Source: Oscillospiraceae bacterium (GTDB lineage: Bacteria; Bacillota; Clostridia; Oscillospirales; Ruminococcaceae). Taken from it: 49,316 nucleotides of DNA. Under the pieces are notes generated by a model. That model was not told where the DNA came from. It was given only the letters and a program-made list of their open reading frames with translations, and did not search any database. Shown piece after piece: positions 17,591 through 24,948 of the stretch; position 1 is the first letter of the stretch, and each line of letters opens with the position of its first letter. The DNA lies in assembly GCA_015067315.1 (NCBI GenBank), contig SVMR01000012.1, positions 1 through 49,316 of the forward strand, given 5' to 3'. The translations under genes and the position numbers were made by a program.

Positions 17591-17671
17591 ATTTTTTCAA
17601 TTCATCTTCCAAGAAGTCCTCCGTTTCGTTTTCGTTCGACAGCATGAAACGACAAAATGGAGGACGTAAAA

Positions 17672-17959
17672 ATGAATATTAATCAAAAAGAAATTGGGCA
17701 AAGAATTGCAAAAATTCGTACTGATTACAGCCTTACCCAAGAACAATTTGCAAATATACTAAACACTAGCTGTTCTCATATAAGTAAAATTGAAATTGGT
17801 GCTCATGGAATGTCGCTTGATTTAATTGCTGACATTTCTGTTCAATTTAATGTTTCAACCGATTACATACTTCTAGGAAAAGACACTCACTCTTACGACA
17901 CAAAGATTAAACTAAAATTCGCAATTGACCAACTTAATGATCTTATGAAAGCATTATGA
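17672..17959 (+). CDS. XRE-family transcriptional regulator
   Basis: The product (95 residues from the ATG at 17672, with GGAGG 8 nt upstream) is a Cro/CI helix-turn-helix (IGQRIAKIRTDYSLTQEQFANILNTS...ISKIEIGAHGMS) with a short C-terminal helix. An upstream in-frame ATG at 17657 has no ribosome binding site. Directly after the stop are two 16-bp direct repeats that may be its operator, and then the structured non-coding stretch and the MazF gene. It is the likely regulator of the element's toxin/excision genes, or the antitoxin-like partner of MazF (inference). Confidence 0.85.
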   Translation: MNINQKEIGQRIAKIRTDYSLTQEQFANILNTSCSHISKIEIGAHGMSLDLIADISVQFNVSTDYILLGKDTHSYDTKIKLKFAIDQLNDLMKAL

Positions 17960-17964
17960 TCATT

Positions 17965-18002
17965 AACTTGCCGTAATACGGAAACTAACTTGCCGTACTA
18001 CG
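17965..18002. repeat. Two 16-bp direct repeats with 22-bp period
   Basis: AACTTGCCGTAATACG (17965-17980) recurs as AACTTGCCGTACTACG (17987-18002), with one mismatch. Two turns of helix separate them, as expected for regulator or recombinase binding sites. Confidence 0.8.
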
Positions 18003-18050
18003 CCATAAACTTTTCTGTCCCCATAACTTATAATTTACTTGTAGCCAGAG

Positions 18051-18270
18051 AATGGCCTCAAAAACCAAAAACACATTCATCTTACACAGATAATGAAACT
18101 CCTGTCCAGTCACAGTCCGAGCGTTAGAAGCGTCGCAGGCAATGAGGGCAGCCGACAGAGAACCTGCCGGGGGTGCGATTCCCGTGGAGCTGTTTTCAGC
18201 CGTTTGATGATTTCCCTAAACCGGGGTGCCGAGGACAAATAGGTTTAAAAATAGAACCAGACAGGCCATT
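18051..18270 (+). ncRNA. Candidate structured RNA upstream of the MazF gene (class unknown)
   Basis: This stretch has no ORF, is less AT-rich than its surroundings and can be closed by a perfect 8-bp stem AATGGCCT (18051-18058) / AGGCCATT (18263-18270). Inside are GGCAG/CTGCC (18147-18151/18164-18168), a GGG..CCC hairpin, a perfect GCTG-TTTT-CAGC tetraloop hairpin (18189-18200) and TAAACC/GGTTTA (18217-18222/18242-18247). CCTGTC (18101-18106) can pair with GACAGG (18260-18265), which excludes the closing stem, so two states are possible. It could be a leader regulating the toxin, an element-encoded RNA or an RNA antitoxin. I cannot assign it to a known class. Confidence 0.4.
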
Positions 18271-18337
18271 AAAATCTTTATTTTCCAATGTTCTGTCTTA
18301 CCTTAATAATACAATTTAATAAAGGGGGTGAATACCT

Positions 18338-18688
18338 TTGATTAAGACATGCTCACGTGGCGAAATTTATTATGCCGACCTGGGTGACGGAATAGGTTCC
18401 GAACAAAAAGGTATTCGCCCCGTTGTTATTTTGCAAAACAACACTGGTAATAAATACAGTCCAACCGTAATTGTCGCTCCTGCAACGACAAAAACAAACA
18501 AAAAAGAACATCTTCCTACACATTTCAATGTGTATAATGTTGATGGACTTTACAGGCATTCTGTAATAATGCTCGAACAAATTCGTACAATTGATAAACA
18601 AAGATTACATAGATATATTGGCTCACTATCTGAAAAACAACTCGAAGAGCTTAAAATACCATTGGAAATCAGCGTTGGTCTAAGATAA
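18338..18688 (+). CDS. PemK/MazF-family endoribonuclease toxin
   Basis: The 116-residue product has the MazF fold signature: RGEIYYADLGDG, GSEQKGIRPVVILQNN and TVIVAPATT near the N-terminus, and a conserved LEQIRTIDKQRL helix. The family cleaves mRNA at short sequences. Translation starts at TTG, with AAAGGGGGTG about 7 nt upstream. No MazE-like antitoxin gene is next to it; upstream is a 378-bp region with a possible structured RNA and, before that, an XRE gene. The toxin-excisionase-integrase order suggests a role in element maintenance. Confidence 0.88.
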   Translation: MIKTCSRGEIYYADLGDGIGSEQKGIRPVVILQNNTGNKYSPTVIVAPATTKTNKKEHLPTHFNVYNVDGLYRHSVIMLEQIRTIDKQRLHRYIGSLSEKQLEELKIPLEISVGLR

Positions 18689-18713
18689 TAATACAAATAA
18701 AGGAGGCAAAATA

Positions 18714-18923
18714 ATGAGTTGTTCTGAAAAATATGAAGTACCCATTTGGCACAAGCCAACTTTGACTTTAGAGGAAGCTTCCGCTTATTCAGGAATCGGC
18801 ATAAATAAACTCCGTACTCTTTGCGATAATCCCAAAAACAAATTTGTTGTTTGGAATGGTACTAAAAGAATGATTAAAAGAGAAGCATTTGAAACTTATC
18901 TCAATTCAGCATATTCGTTTTAA
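18714..18923 (+). CDS. Excisionase-type small DNA-binding protein
   Basis: The 69-residue protein resembles the Xis proteins of Tn916-type elements: a winged-helix with LTLEEASAYSGIGINKLRTL, then FVVWNGTKRMIKREAFETYL. AAAGGAGG lies about 7 nt before the ATG. It sits 25 bp after the toxin and about 115 bp before the integrase, the standard excisionase position. Expected role: bending DNA at the element ends to direct the integrase toward excision. Confidence 0.88.
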   Translation: MSCSEKYEVPIWHKPTLTLEEASAYSGIGINKLRTLCDNPKNKFVVWNGTKRMIKREAFETYLNSAYSF

Positions 18924-19039
18924 GGTACAATTTGTGAATGTACGAATTTGCACATTTGAGATAAAAAAAATAATTTTGTATATTTACATTAACAAAGCGC
19001 TTTGATTTTATCATTAAATAATTGTTAAAGGAGTTCACT

Positions 19040-20347
19040 ATGGCAAAGAATACAAACTTAAGGACAGATGAAAATCGCGTGGTCCTTCGTCCCGGTGAAA
19101 GTCAACGCCCGAACGGAAAATACGATTACCGTTGGACTGATAATTATGGCAAACGCCGCTCTATTTATGCCAATACCCTTGAAGAATTGAGAGAAAAAGA
19201 ATTTGACATCTTAAAAGATGAAGTACATCAATTGAAACCTGAAGGAAGACAATTGACTGTTAATGATGTTTTTGATATGTGGAAGGAAACCAAACGAGGA
19301 TTAAAAGATAACACATTTCAAAATTATTGTTACATGTACAGAACTTTTGTAGAACATACCGTTGGGCAATACAAAATATGCGATGTAACAAAGACTGATA
19401 TTAGAAAATATTATATCAGCCTAACCGACGTTCAAAATTTTAAAATTTCAACTGTTGAAGTAATTCATGGAATTCTACATCAAGTTTTCGACATTGCCAT
19501 TGATGATGGTTACATCAACCGAAATCCTTGCGAAAATATTATGAAAGATATGAAACGTGTTTCATATGCACGCAATTCAAAAAAAGAAGCATTATCCGAA
19601 TCCGAACAAAAAATCTTTCTTAATTTTTTGCTTAAAGAAGAAAAATACCGGCATTGGTATCCTGTATTTGCAATAATGCTTGGAACAGGACTTCGTGTAG
19701 GCGAAGCCGTAGGATTACGGTGGTGTGATATAGATCTTGAAAACGATCTAATTTACATTAGCCACACTTTGGTATATTATAACCATGCAACTAACGGATG
19801 CTACTGTAATATCAATACTCCTAAAACAAGAAACAGTTTTAGAACTATTCCAATGCTCGGATTTGTTAAAGAGGCTTTCCTCATGGAAAAAGCTTACCAG
19901 GAAAAGCATAATATTAAGTGCGTAGAAACCATCGATGGTTACACAGATTTTATTTTTGTGAACAAGTTCGGAGGTACCCAACACCAAGGTACTTTAAACA
20001 AAGCTCTTTCAAGAATCATACGTGATTGTAATTATGAAATGCTTGAAAAAAACTCAGATACAAAGATGTTACTTCCCCATTTTAGCTGCCATATTTTACG
20101 GCATACTTTTGCAACAAGAATGTGCGAACAAGGTGTAAATGTTAAAGTAATTCAATCCGTTCTTGGTCATGGAGATATATCAACTACGCTGGATATTTAC
20201 ACTCATGTCAACAACGATTTTAAATGCAAAGAGTTTAAAGGTTTTGAGCACAGTTTTGAAGATTTAAAGATTTTAGGTTCGCATACGCCAAAAAATAATA
20301 AATCGTACGCCAATACATGTTGTGAAAAGTACGATGAACCCGCTTAA
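19040..20347 (+). CDS. int: Tn916-type tyrosine site-specific integrase
   Basis: The ATG at 19040 follows AAAGGAG by six nt; an upstream in-frame codon at 19022 precedes that site and is rejected. The product (435 residues) has an N-terminal arm-binding domain (YDYRWTDNYGKRRSIYANTL), a SAM-like core-binding domain, and a catalytic domain with Arg in GLRVGEA, HxxR in HILRHTFATR, a second His in LGHGDISTT and nucleophile Tyr in IYTHV. It should catalyse integration and excision of the element. It is the last element gene; 11-bp repeats over its 3' end and downstream are likely arm-type sites. Confidence 0.95.
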   Translation: MAKNTNLRTDENRVVLRPGESQRPNGKYDYRWTDNYGKRRSIYANTLEELREKEFDILKDEVHQLKPEGRQLTVNDVFDMWKETKRGLKDNTFQNYCYMYRTFVEHTVGQYKICDVTKTDIRKYYISLTDVQNFKISTVEVIHGILHQVFDIAIDDGYINRNPCENIMKDMKRVSYARNSKKEALSESEQKIFLNFLLKEEKYRHWYPVFAIMLGTGLRVGEAVGLRWCDIDLENDLIYISHTLVYYNHATNGCYCNINTPKTRNSFRTIPMLGFVKEAFLMEKAYQEKHNIKCVETIDGYTDFIFVNKFGGTQHQGTLNKALSRIIRDCNYEMLEKNSDTKMLLPHFSCHILRHTFATRMCEQGVNVKVIQSVLGHGDISTTLDIYTHVNNDFKCKEFKGFEHSFEDLKILGSHTPKNNKSYANTCCEKYDEPA

Positions 20348-20383
20348 ACTGTACGCCAATTGTACGCCAACCGTACGCCAATC
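20304..20383. repeat. GTACGCCAA repeats: probable integrase arm-type sites and element end
   Basis: TGTACGCCAAT, TGTACGCCAAC and CGTACGCCAAT stand head to tail at 20350-20383 with an 11-bp period. A further CGTACGCCAAT lies at 20304-20314 and a degenerate copy near 20281, both inside the integrase gene. Iterated sites next to an integrase stop codon are typical arm-type binding sites. The core attachment site should be within the next 200 bp, but its partner is outside the window. Confidence 0.7.
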
Positions 20384-20571
20384 AATGCATAAATTAAGTA
20401 GATTTATGAAGATTTACGTTAAGGTCTTTATTTTTCATAAATTCAAAAAATGGCTTAATAAAGGCTTTTATATGGAATTCGTAGATTTATATTAACCATC
20501 CAAAACGATACTTGATTCTTCTCCCCACCATGAAACCCACCGATAAATAAAATCAATTTATTTAATCATTA
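20384..20571. other. AT-rich gene-free stretch at the element/host junction
   Basis: No ORF is convincing here. The motif AGATTTAT recurs in imperfect copies near 20400 and 20480. A CCCCACCA string at about 20523-20530 resembles a tRNA 3' end, but no tRNA can be folded. The core attachment site should lie in this stretch. Confidence 0.4.
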
Positions 20572-20605
20572 AAATGGGCAATCCCGAAGCGGGATTGCCC
20601 ATTTG
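20572..20605. terminator. Strong hairpin terminator
   Basis: AAATGGGCAATCCCG and CGGGATTGCCCATTT form a perfect 15-bp stem with a 3-nt loop. A- and T-rich flanks allow it to work in both directions. It insulates the element from the following XRE gene. Confidence 0.85.
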
Positions 20606-20627
20606 GTATAAAAAGGAATGATTATTA

Positions 20628-21233
20628 ATGGAAATTGGCGAAAAAATTCAGGAACTGCGAAGGAAAAAGGGACTTACCCAGGAAGAACTTGCGGAAATTC
20701 TTTATGTTTCCCGGACTGCCGTTTCAAAATGGGAATCCGGAAGAGGAATTCCGGGCATCGAATCACTTAAAGCGATATCAAAATATTTTTCGGTTTCCAT
20801 AGACGAACTTCTTTCCGGCGAAGAAATCCTTGAAGCCGCGGACAAAGATTTTAGGCAAAGGGAAAACCACCTTAAAGATATCGTTTTCGGTCTTCTGGAC
20901 TGCAGCATGATAATGTTTCTTTTTCTTCCGTTCTTCGGCGAAAAAGGCGGAGAAATCATAAAGGAAGTTTCTCTTCTTTCCCTTTCCGGAATTCCGGGAT
21001 ATATAAGAATCCTTTATTTCATTATTGTTTTCGGAATAATCCTTTCCGGAATTCTGATTCTTGCTTTTCAAAACAGCGAACGCGGTTTTTGGATTAAAAA
21101 CAGACATTTTGTTTCTTTGGCGTTAAGCGCCGCCGGAACCGTTTGTTTTATGATGACTCTTCAGCCGTACGCCGCTTTTTTCTGCTTTGTTTTTCTTGCA
21201 ATAAAGGCGGTTATGCTTATAAAACGCCTGTGA
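20628..21233 (+). CDS. XRE regulator with membrane-spanning C-terminus
   Basis: The 201-residue product has an N-terminal Cro/CI helix-turn-helix (about 1-60; IQELRRKKGLTQEELAEILYVSRTAVSKWESG), then a charged linker and about four hydrophobic segments (about 85-105, 120-145, 155-175, 180-198). This architecture is common in Firmicutes, where a membrane part is thought to sense an envelope or peptide signal; the ligand is unknown. It is the first gene with core-like base composition. AAAGGA lies about 11 nt before the ATG. It is a single-gene unit between two terminators. Confidence 0.85.
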   Translation: MEIGEKIQELRRKKGLTQEELAEILYVSRTAVSKWESGRGIPGIESLKAISKYFSVSIDELLSGEEILEAADKDFRQRENHLKDIVFGLLDCSMIMFLFLPFFGEKGGEIIKEVSLLSLSGIPGYIRILYFIIVFGIILSGILILAFQNSERGFWIKNRHFVSLALSAAGTVCFMMTLQPYAAFFCFVFLAIKAVMLIKRL

Positions 21234-21235
21234 CA

Positions 21236-21276
21236 CGGAAAGTATCGTCCATGTGACGGTACTTTTCTTTATTTTT
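21236..21276 (+). terminator. Terminator after the XRE-membrane gene
   Basis: AAGTATCGTC pairs with GACGGTACTT (one T-G wobble) around CATGT, followed by TTCTTTATTTTT. Confidence 0.85.
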
Positions 21277-21331
21277 CCCTTTCTCCGGCTTATGCTGTAA
21301 ATGAAAAATCACTGCAAAGGACGGAGAAAAA

Positions 21332-21967
21332 ATGAAAAACAAAAAAACAATGCTTTTTGGAATTGCGGGAACCGGAATATTTATTATATGGACCTTTCTT
21401 ATTAAAACCATTGACGTTCGGAAAATCGGACCGAAGGGTTCGGAAGTGGGTTTTGCATCCCTTAACGGATTTTTCCATAATATTACCGGCGTTAATTTCG
21501 GATTATATGATCTTACGGATTGGCTCGGGCTTGTTCCGGTTTGTTTTATGTTCGGATTCTCGTTTTTGGGATTGGTCCAGCTTCTCAAAAGAAAAAATCT
21601 TTTAAAAGTTGATAATGATATATTGATTCTCGGCGGATTTTATCTTGTTTTGGCGGCGGTTTATTTGTTTTTTGAAAAATTCGTTATAAATTACCGCCCC
21701 GTTTTAATAAACGGAATCCTTGAAGCATCCTACCCTTCCTCAACAACCCTTCTTACCCTCTGCGTCATGCCTTCTTCCGCAATCCTGCTTGACCGAAGAA
21801 TAAAAGAGCCGAAATTAAGAAAAGCCGCAGTTTATATAATCGGAATTTTTACGGTTTTTATGGTTTTTGCAAGGCTTGTTTCCGGGGTTCATTGGATAAC
21901 GGATATTATTGGCGGAATTTTTTTGAGCATCGGGTTGGTTTTTGTTTATTATTCCCTGACCGAATAG
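21332..21967 (+). CDS. PAP2-family membrane phosphatase
   Basis: The 211-residue product has about six hydrophobic segments and the PAP2/acid-phosphatase motifs in its second half: YPSSTT and ARLVSGVHWITD (catalytic His), with an upstream basic residue in NYRP. Bacterial relatives dephosphorylate undecaprenyl diphosphate or phosphatidyl glycerophosphate; which one applies cannot be told. GGAG lies about 6 nt before the ATG. A terminator on each side makes it monocistronic. Confidence 0.85.
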   Translation: MKNKKTMLFGIAGTGIFIIWTFLIKTIDVRKIGPKGSEVGFASLNGFFHNITGVNFGLYDLTDWLGLVPVCFMFGFSFLGLVQLLKRKNLLKVDNDILILGGFYLVLAAVYLFFEKFVINYRPVLINGILEASYPSSTTLLTLCVMPSSAILLDRRIKEPKLRKAAVYIIGIFTVFMVFARLVSGVHWITDIIGGIFLSIGLVFVYYSLTE

Positions 21968-21969
21968 TT

Positions 21970-22002
21970 AAAAAGCACCTTTGCGGGTGCTTTTATTTTT
22001 TT
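21970..22002 (+). terminator. Terminator after the PAP2 gene
   Basis: AAAAGCACC-TTTGC-GGGTGCTTTT hairpin followed by ATTTTTTT. Confidence 0.9.
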
Positions 22003-22051
22003 GCCTTTTGGTGTATAATAAAGAAAATTCTGCTTTTGCGAGGTATTATTT

Positions 22052-22492
22052 ATGGTACTCAATCTTATAAACTTTATCCAGGTTGCGATAGTCTGGATTC
22101 TTATAATTCCCGATCTTCTTTTTTCGATTCACCGGGAAAGCAGAGAGGTTAAAAAATCCGACGCCGCTTCAATAACCGAACAGTTCGGAAGATATGCTTC
22201 CATGCTTTTAATGGTTCTCCCTCTCGGAATATGGGAATTCGGTTTCAAGGCGCCGGAAGAGATGATAATTTATTTTGCCGGAAACGGAATTCTTCTTCTC
22301 GGATATATTCTTCTCTATGTTCTTTTCTTTAAAAAACAGGATTTTTCAAAAGCGATTATACTCGGAATAATCCGCGTGCTTGTTTTTGCTCTTTGCGGAA
22401 TAATCCTCCGCCATTGGTTCCTTGTTATTTTTGCCGGAATTTTTGCAATCGGACATTTTTCCGTAATCATCAAAAAATATAAGGAGAAATAA
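22052..22492 (+). CDS. Four-helix membrane protein of unknown function
   Basis: The 146-residue product has about four transmembrane helices (about 5-25, 45-65, 72-92, 103-140), with a short basic loop after the first (HRESREVKKSD). I recognise no family. A TATAAT preceded by TGGTG (about 22014-22019) is a likely extended -10 promoter, and GAGGT precedes the ATG. It ends one base before the start of the methionine sulfoxide reductase gene, so the two are co-transcribed and probably coupled. Confidence 0.75.
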   Translation: MVLNLINFIQVAIVWILIIPDLLFSIHRESREVKKSDAASITEQFGRYASMLLMVLPLGIWEFGFKAPEEMIIYFAGNGILLLGYILLYVLFFKKQDFSKAIILGIIRVLVFALCGIILRHWFLVIFAGIFAIGHFSVIIKKYKEK

Positions 22493-22493
22493 A

Positions 22494-22964
22494 ATGACTG
22501 ATTATTCTCTTCTTTGCCGGAATCTTTCCGCTTTGACGGAAGGCGTTCCTTACGAAACCGCAAATCTTGCAAACGCTTCCGCGCTTTTATGGGAATATCT
22601 TCCCGAACTCAACTGGGCGGGATTTTATAAAATGATGGGCGGAAAACTTGTTCTCGGACCTTTCCAGGGAAAAACCGCCTGCATTGAAATTGAAATCGGC
22701 CACGGGGTCTGCGGAACAGCCGTTGCGGAAAACAAAACACAGCTTGTTTATAATGTACATGAATTTCCGGGACATATCGCCTGCGACTGCGCTTCCAATT
22801 CTGAAATTGTTGTTCCAATCCGTGTTGACGGAAAAACCTGGGGAGTGCTTGATATCGACAGCCCGGTAATCGGAAGATTTTCCGAAGACGACAAAGAGGG
22901 GCTTGAAGAATTCGTGAAAATTCTTGAAAAAGTTCTCTCCGAAAAATCGGCGGTGGTTTTATGA
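22494..22964 (+). CDS. msrC: Free methionine-(R)-sulfoxide reductase (GAF domain)
   Basis: The 156-residue single GAF domain closely matches fRMsr enzymes: LNWAGFYKM, LVLGPFQGKTAC, GHGVCGTA, VHEFPGHIACD, SEIVVPI and GVLDIDSP. The family reduces free methionine-R-sulfoxide using conserved cysteines and thioredoxin; the cysteines in QGKTAC, GVCGTA and HIACD are all present. AAGGAG lies about 7 nt upstream. Its stop overlaps the next start (ATGA), so it is coupled with the DUF89 gene. In an anaerobe it would serve repair after oxygen exposure. Confidence 0.92.
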   Translation: MTDYSLLCRNLSALTEGVPYETANLANASALLWEYLPELNWAGFYKMMGGKLVLGPFQGKTACIEIEIGHGVCGTAVAENKTQLVYNVHEFPGHIACDCASNSEIVVPIRVDGKTWGVLDIDSPVIGRFSEDDKEGLEEFVKILEKVLSEKSAVVL

Positions 22965-23809
22965 AAATAAGTAAACATTGTTTTCCCTGCCTTCTGAATC
23001 AGATTATCAAAACCGCAAAACTATCAAAAACCGAAAACGTTGATGAAATTTTCCGCGAAACTTTTGAATTTCTTGCGAAGGCGGATTTTAATAAAACAAG
23101 TCCGGAAATAGGCGGCGAAACTTACAGAATTTTTTCCGCAAAAACCGGAATTTTTGATCCTTATAAGGATTCAAAGGATTTTTACAACCGGCTTTTTCTT
23201 GAAAAGCTTCCGTTCTTCGAAAGCAAAATAACCTCTTTCCGCGACGCGGTAAAATATGCGGTTCTCGGAAACATCGTCGATTTCAGCGCGATTCGCGTTG
23301 ATATCGATTCGGAAATTGAAAAGATTTTTTCTTCCGCGGAAAATTTTGATTTTACCGTTGACCATTGCGACGAGCTTTTTTCCGACATTGAAAAAGCAAA
23401 AAGCATTCTTTATCTCGGCGATAACTGCGGCGAAATCGTCCTCGATAAACTGCTGATCAAAAAAATCCGCGAAATAAATCCGGATTGCAAAATTCATTTT
23501 GCCGTCCGCGGAACCCCCGCCGCAAACGACAACACTCTTAATGACGCAAAATCCGTCGGAATGGATGAGGTTTGCGAAATAATCGAAAACGGGGATTGTT
23601 CCCTCGGAACTGTTCTTCCGAGAACAAGCGAAAACTTCCGGAAAATTTATAATGAAGCGGACGTTATCATCTCAAAAGGTCAGGGAAACTATGAATCTTT
23701 AAGCGAAGAAAAAGAAAACATATATTTTCTTTTTATGGTAAAATGTCCGGTAATCGCAGAATATGCCGGCGTTCCGGAACGTTCGGTTCTTTGTATGAAA
23801 AAAATATAA
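22961..23809 (+). CDS. DUF89/ARMT1-like metal-dependent phosphatase
   Basis: The 282-residue product has the N-terminal CFPC motif and the DUF89 signatures LYLGDNCGEIVLDKLL, FAVRGTPAANDNT and ISKGQGNYESL. The family contains metal-dependent damage-control phosphatases that hydrolyse abnormal sugar phosphates; the bacterial substrate here is unknown. The stand-alone form with a CxxC motif is the subfamily I type. It overlaps msrC by four bases, which suggests a shared damage-repair theme, and it ends at a terminator. Confidence 0.88.
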   Translation: MKISKHCFPCLLNQIIKTAKLSKTENVDEIFRETFEFLAKADFNKTSPEIGGETYRIFSAKTGIFDPYKDSKDFYNRLFLEKLPFFESKITSFRDAVKYAVLGNIVDFSAIRVDIDSEIEKIFSSAENFDFTVDHCDELFSDIEKAKSILYLGDNCGEIVLDKLLIKKIREINPDCKIHFAVRGTPAANDNTLNDAKSVGMDEVCEIIENGDCSLGTVLPRTSENFRKIYNEADVIISKGQGNYESLSEEKENIYFLFMVKCPVIAEYAGVPERSVLCMKKI

Positions 23810-23810
23810 A

Positions 23811-23839
23811 AAAACGCCGCGGAAAAGCGGCGTTTTTTT
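23811..23839 (+). terminator. Terminator after the DUF89 gene
   Basis: AACGCCGC-GGAAAA-GCGGCGTT stem followed by seven T, directly after the stop codon. Confidence 0.92.
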
Positions 23840-23927
23840 CCTTTCGGCGCTTTATTTTTACCGAATATCCAAAATTCCGCAAATATATTTTTCTTTATGG
23901 TATATTATTTTAACGGGAGGTGGAAAG

Positions 23928-24371
23928 ATGAAATTCAGCCTTATCATCGATAAATCCGCGGAAGAGGAAATTGTCGCAACGGTGCACGGACGCTCCCCTC
24001 TTACTGACAGAATAGAATCTCTTGTGATGCAGTTCAGCGGAAACGACAGGATTCCGGTTTTTTCCGAAGACGAAATGAAGCTTCTTCCCTTTTCCGAAAC
24101 GGAATGCATTATTGTTTCGGAAGGAAAAACTTTTGCGATAGATTCCGCCGGAAAAAAATTCCGGATAAAAATGCGTCTTTATGAAATTGAAGAAATTCTT
24201 CCTTCATATTTTATCCGGATAAACAAATCCGCCATTGCGAACGAAAAAAGGCTTGAACGTTTTTCCGTCGGGTTCAGCGGCGCGGTTGATGCTGTTTTCA
24301 AAAGCGGATATAAGGAATATGTTTCCCGCCGCTGTTTTGCGGAAATCAAAAGGAGGTACAGTGCAAAATGA
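23928..24371 (+). CDS. Stand-alone LytTR DNA-binding regulator
   Basis: The 147-residue product lacks a receiver domain and ends in a LytTR domain (about 55-145; FRIKMRLYEIEEILPSYFIR, INKSAIANEKRL, YVSRRCF). GGGAGGTGG lies a few bases before the ATG, and TATATT upstream may be its -10. It overlaps the DUF3021 gene by ATGA. LytTR-DUF3021 pairs are common in Firmicutes, where the membrane partner controls the regulator, and they usually autoregulate. Confidence 0.9.
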   Translation: MKFSLIIDKSAEEEIVATVHGRSPLTDRIESLVMQFSGNDRIPVFSEDEMKLLPFSETECIIVSEGKTFAIDSAGKKFRIKMRLYEIEEILPSYFIRINKSAIANEKRLERFSVGFSGAVDAVFKSGYKEYVSRRCFAEIKRRYSAK

Positions 24372-24787
24372 AAGCTTTTTTTAAAGAATTTTTAAAACGC
24401 GGTTTTATTTCCGCCTGGGGCGGACCTTTTGTCCTTGCAATTATCTATTTCATAGTCGGAAAAGCGGAAAATATTCAAAATATCCCGATAAACGAAGTTT
24501 CTCTTGGAATAATCAGCATAACAATAATGGCGTTTATGGTCGGCGGAATTACCGCAATTTATCAAAACGACGTTCTTCCCCTGGTTTCTTCGATAATGAT
24601 ACATGCGGCAGTTCTTTATCTTGATTATCTTATTATGTATCTTCTTAACGATTGGCTTCCGAGAGGCAAAATCGGCGTTTTTACCGCAATTTTTATTGCC
24701 GGATTTGCCTTAGTTTGGCTTATAATATACCTTTTCACTAAAAACAAAACCGACGAAATCAATAAAAAACGTTTTGAAAAAAGCTGA
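24368..24787 (+). CDS. DUF3021-family membrane protein, partner of the LytTR regulator
   Basis: The 139-residue product has four transmembrane helices (about 15-35, 45-62, 72-95, 105-130) in the compact pattern of DUF3021 (FISAWGGPFVLAIIYF, AFMVGGITAIYQNDVLP). It is translationally coupled to the LytTR gene through an ATGA overlap. In such pairs the membrane protein is thought to hold or inhibit the regulator at the membrane; no signal is evident from the sequence. Confidence 0.86.
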   Translation: MKAFFKEFLKRGFISAWGGPFVLAIIYFIVGKAENIQNIPINEVSLGIISITIMAFMVGGITAIYQNDVLPLVSSIMIHAAVLYLDYLIMYLLNDWLPRGKIGVFTAIFIAGFALVWLIIYLFTKNKTDEINKKRFEKS

Positions 24788-24852
24788 AAAAAGCCCGTTT
24801 CTTTTAATTTCGCTCAGCTATAAAATAATCAAAAAATTTTTGCATTTTTCTA

Positions 24853-24881
24853 TTTACAAATCAAAAACTATGATGTATAAT
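24853..24881 (+). promoter_or_regulatory. Strong sigma-A promoter of the small winged-helix gene
   Basis: TTTACA, a 17-bp spacer and a consensus TATAAT lie about 70 bp before the ATG. Confidence 0.8.
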
Positions 24882-24948
24882 ATAGACATACTAAACGATA
24901 TTAATTATCAATTAGGAATTATTTATTTTAAAAAAGGAGATACATCCT

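Larger units (their letters stand above)
16864..20383. mobile_element. Right-hand end of an integrative element (regulators, toxin, xis, int)
   Basis: XRE genes, toxin, excisionase and integrase are arranged as in Tn916-like integrative elements, with the integrase at the outer end. Base and codon use are AT-rich as in the kinase locus to the left and unlike the core genes that begin at 20.6 kb. The element therefore probably ends between 20347 and 20570, and its left end is not visible. Whether the kinase locus belongs to it is inference. No conjugation genes are visible. Confidence 0.65.

Noticed and set aside
17498-17646. A 48-codon ORF MHKKRTKPK... with a G-rich site upstream
   Set aside because: Its middle is the terminator hairpin and T-tract at 17543-17590, and the C-terminal half is compositionally odd. 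Its G-run is part of an inverted repeat.
18147-18185. A cobalamin-riboswitch-like string (GCCGACAGAGAACCTGCC followed by GGGTGCGATTCCC)
   Set aside because: The order is reversed relative to the known aptamer, the GCCACTG core is missing and the downstream gene is a toxin, so the likeness is probably chance.
18168-18187. A tRNA T-arm-like hairpin (GGG-TGCGATT-CCC)
   Set aside because: Only a 3-4 bp stem forms and there is no D-arm, anticodon arm or CCA end around it.
18338-18688. Type III (ToxN-like) toxin assignment because of the RNA upstream
   Set aside because: The protein sequence is canonical PemK/MazF, and the upstream stretch is not a tandem-repeat RNA antitoxin.
20510-20531. A tRNA 3'-end-like string ending CCCCACCA as possible attachment site
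   Set aside because: No upstream arms can be folded and the T-loop lacks the conserved C; kept only as a note for the search for att.
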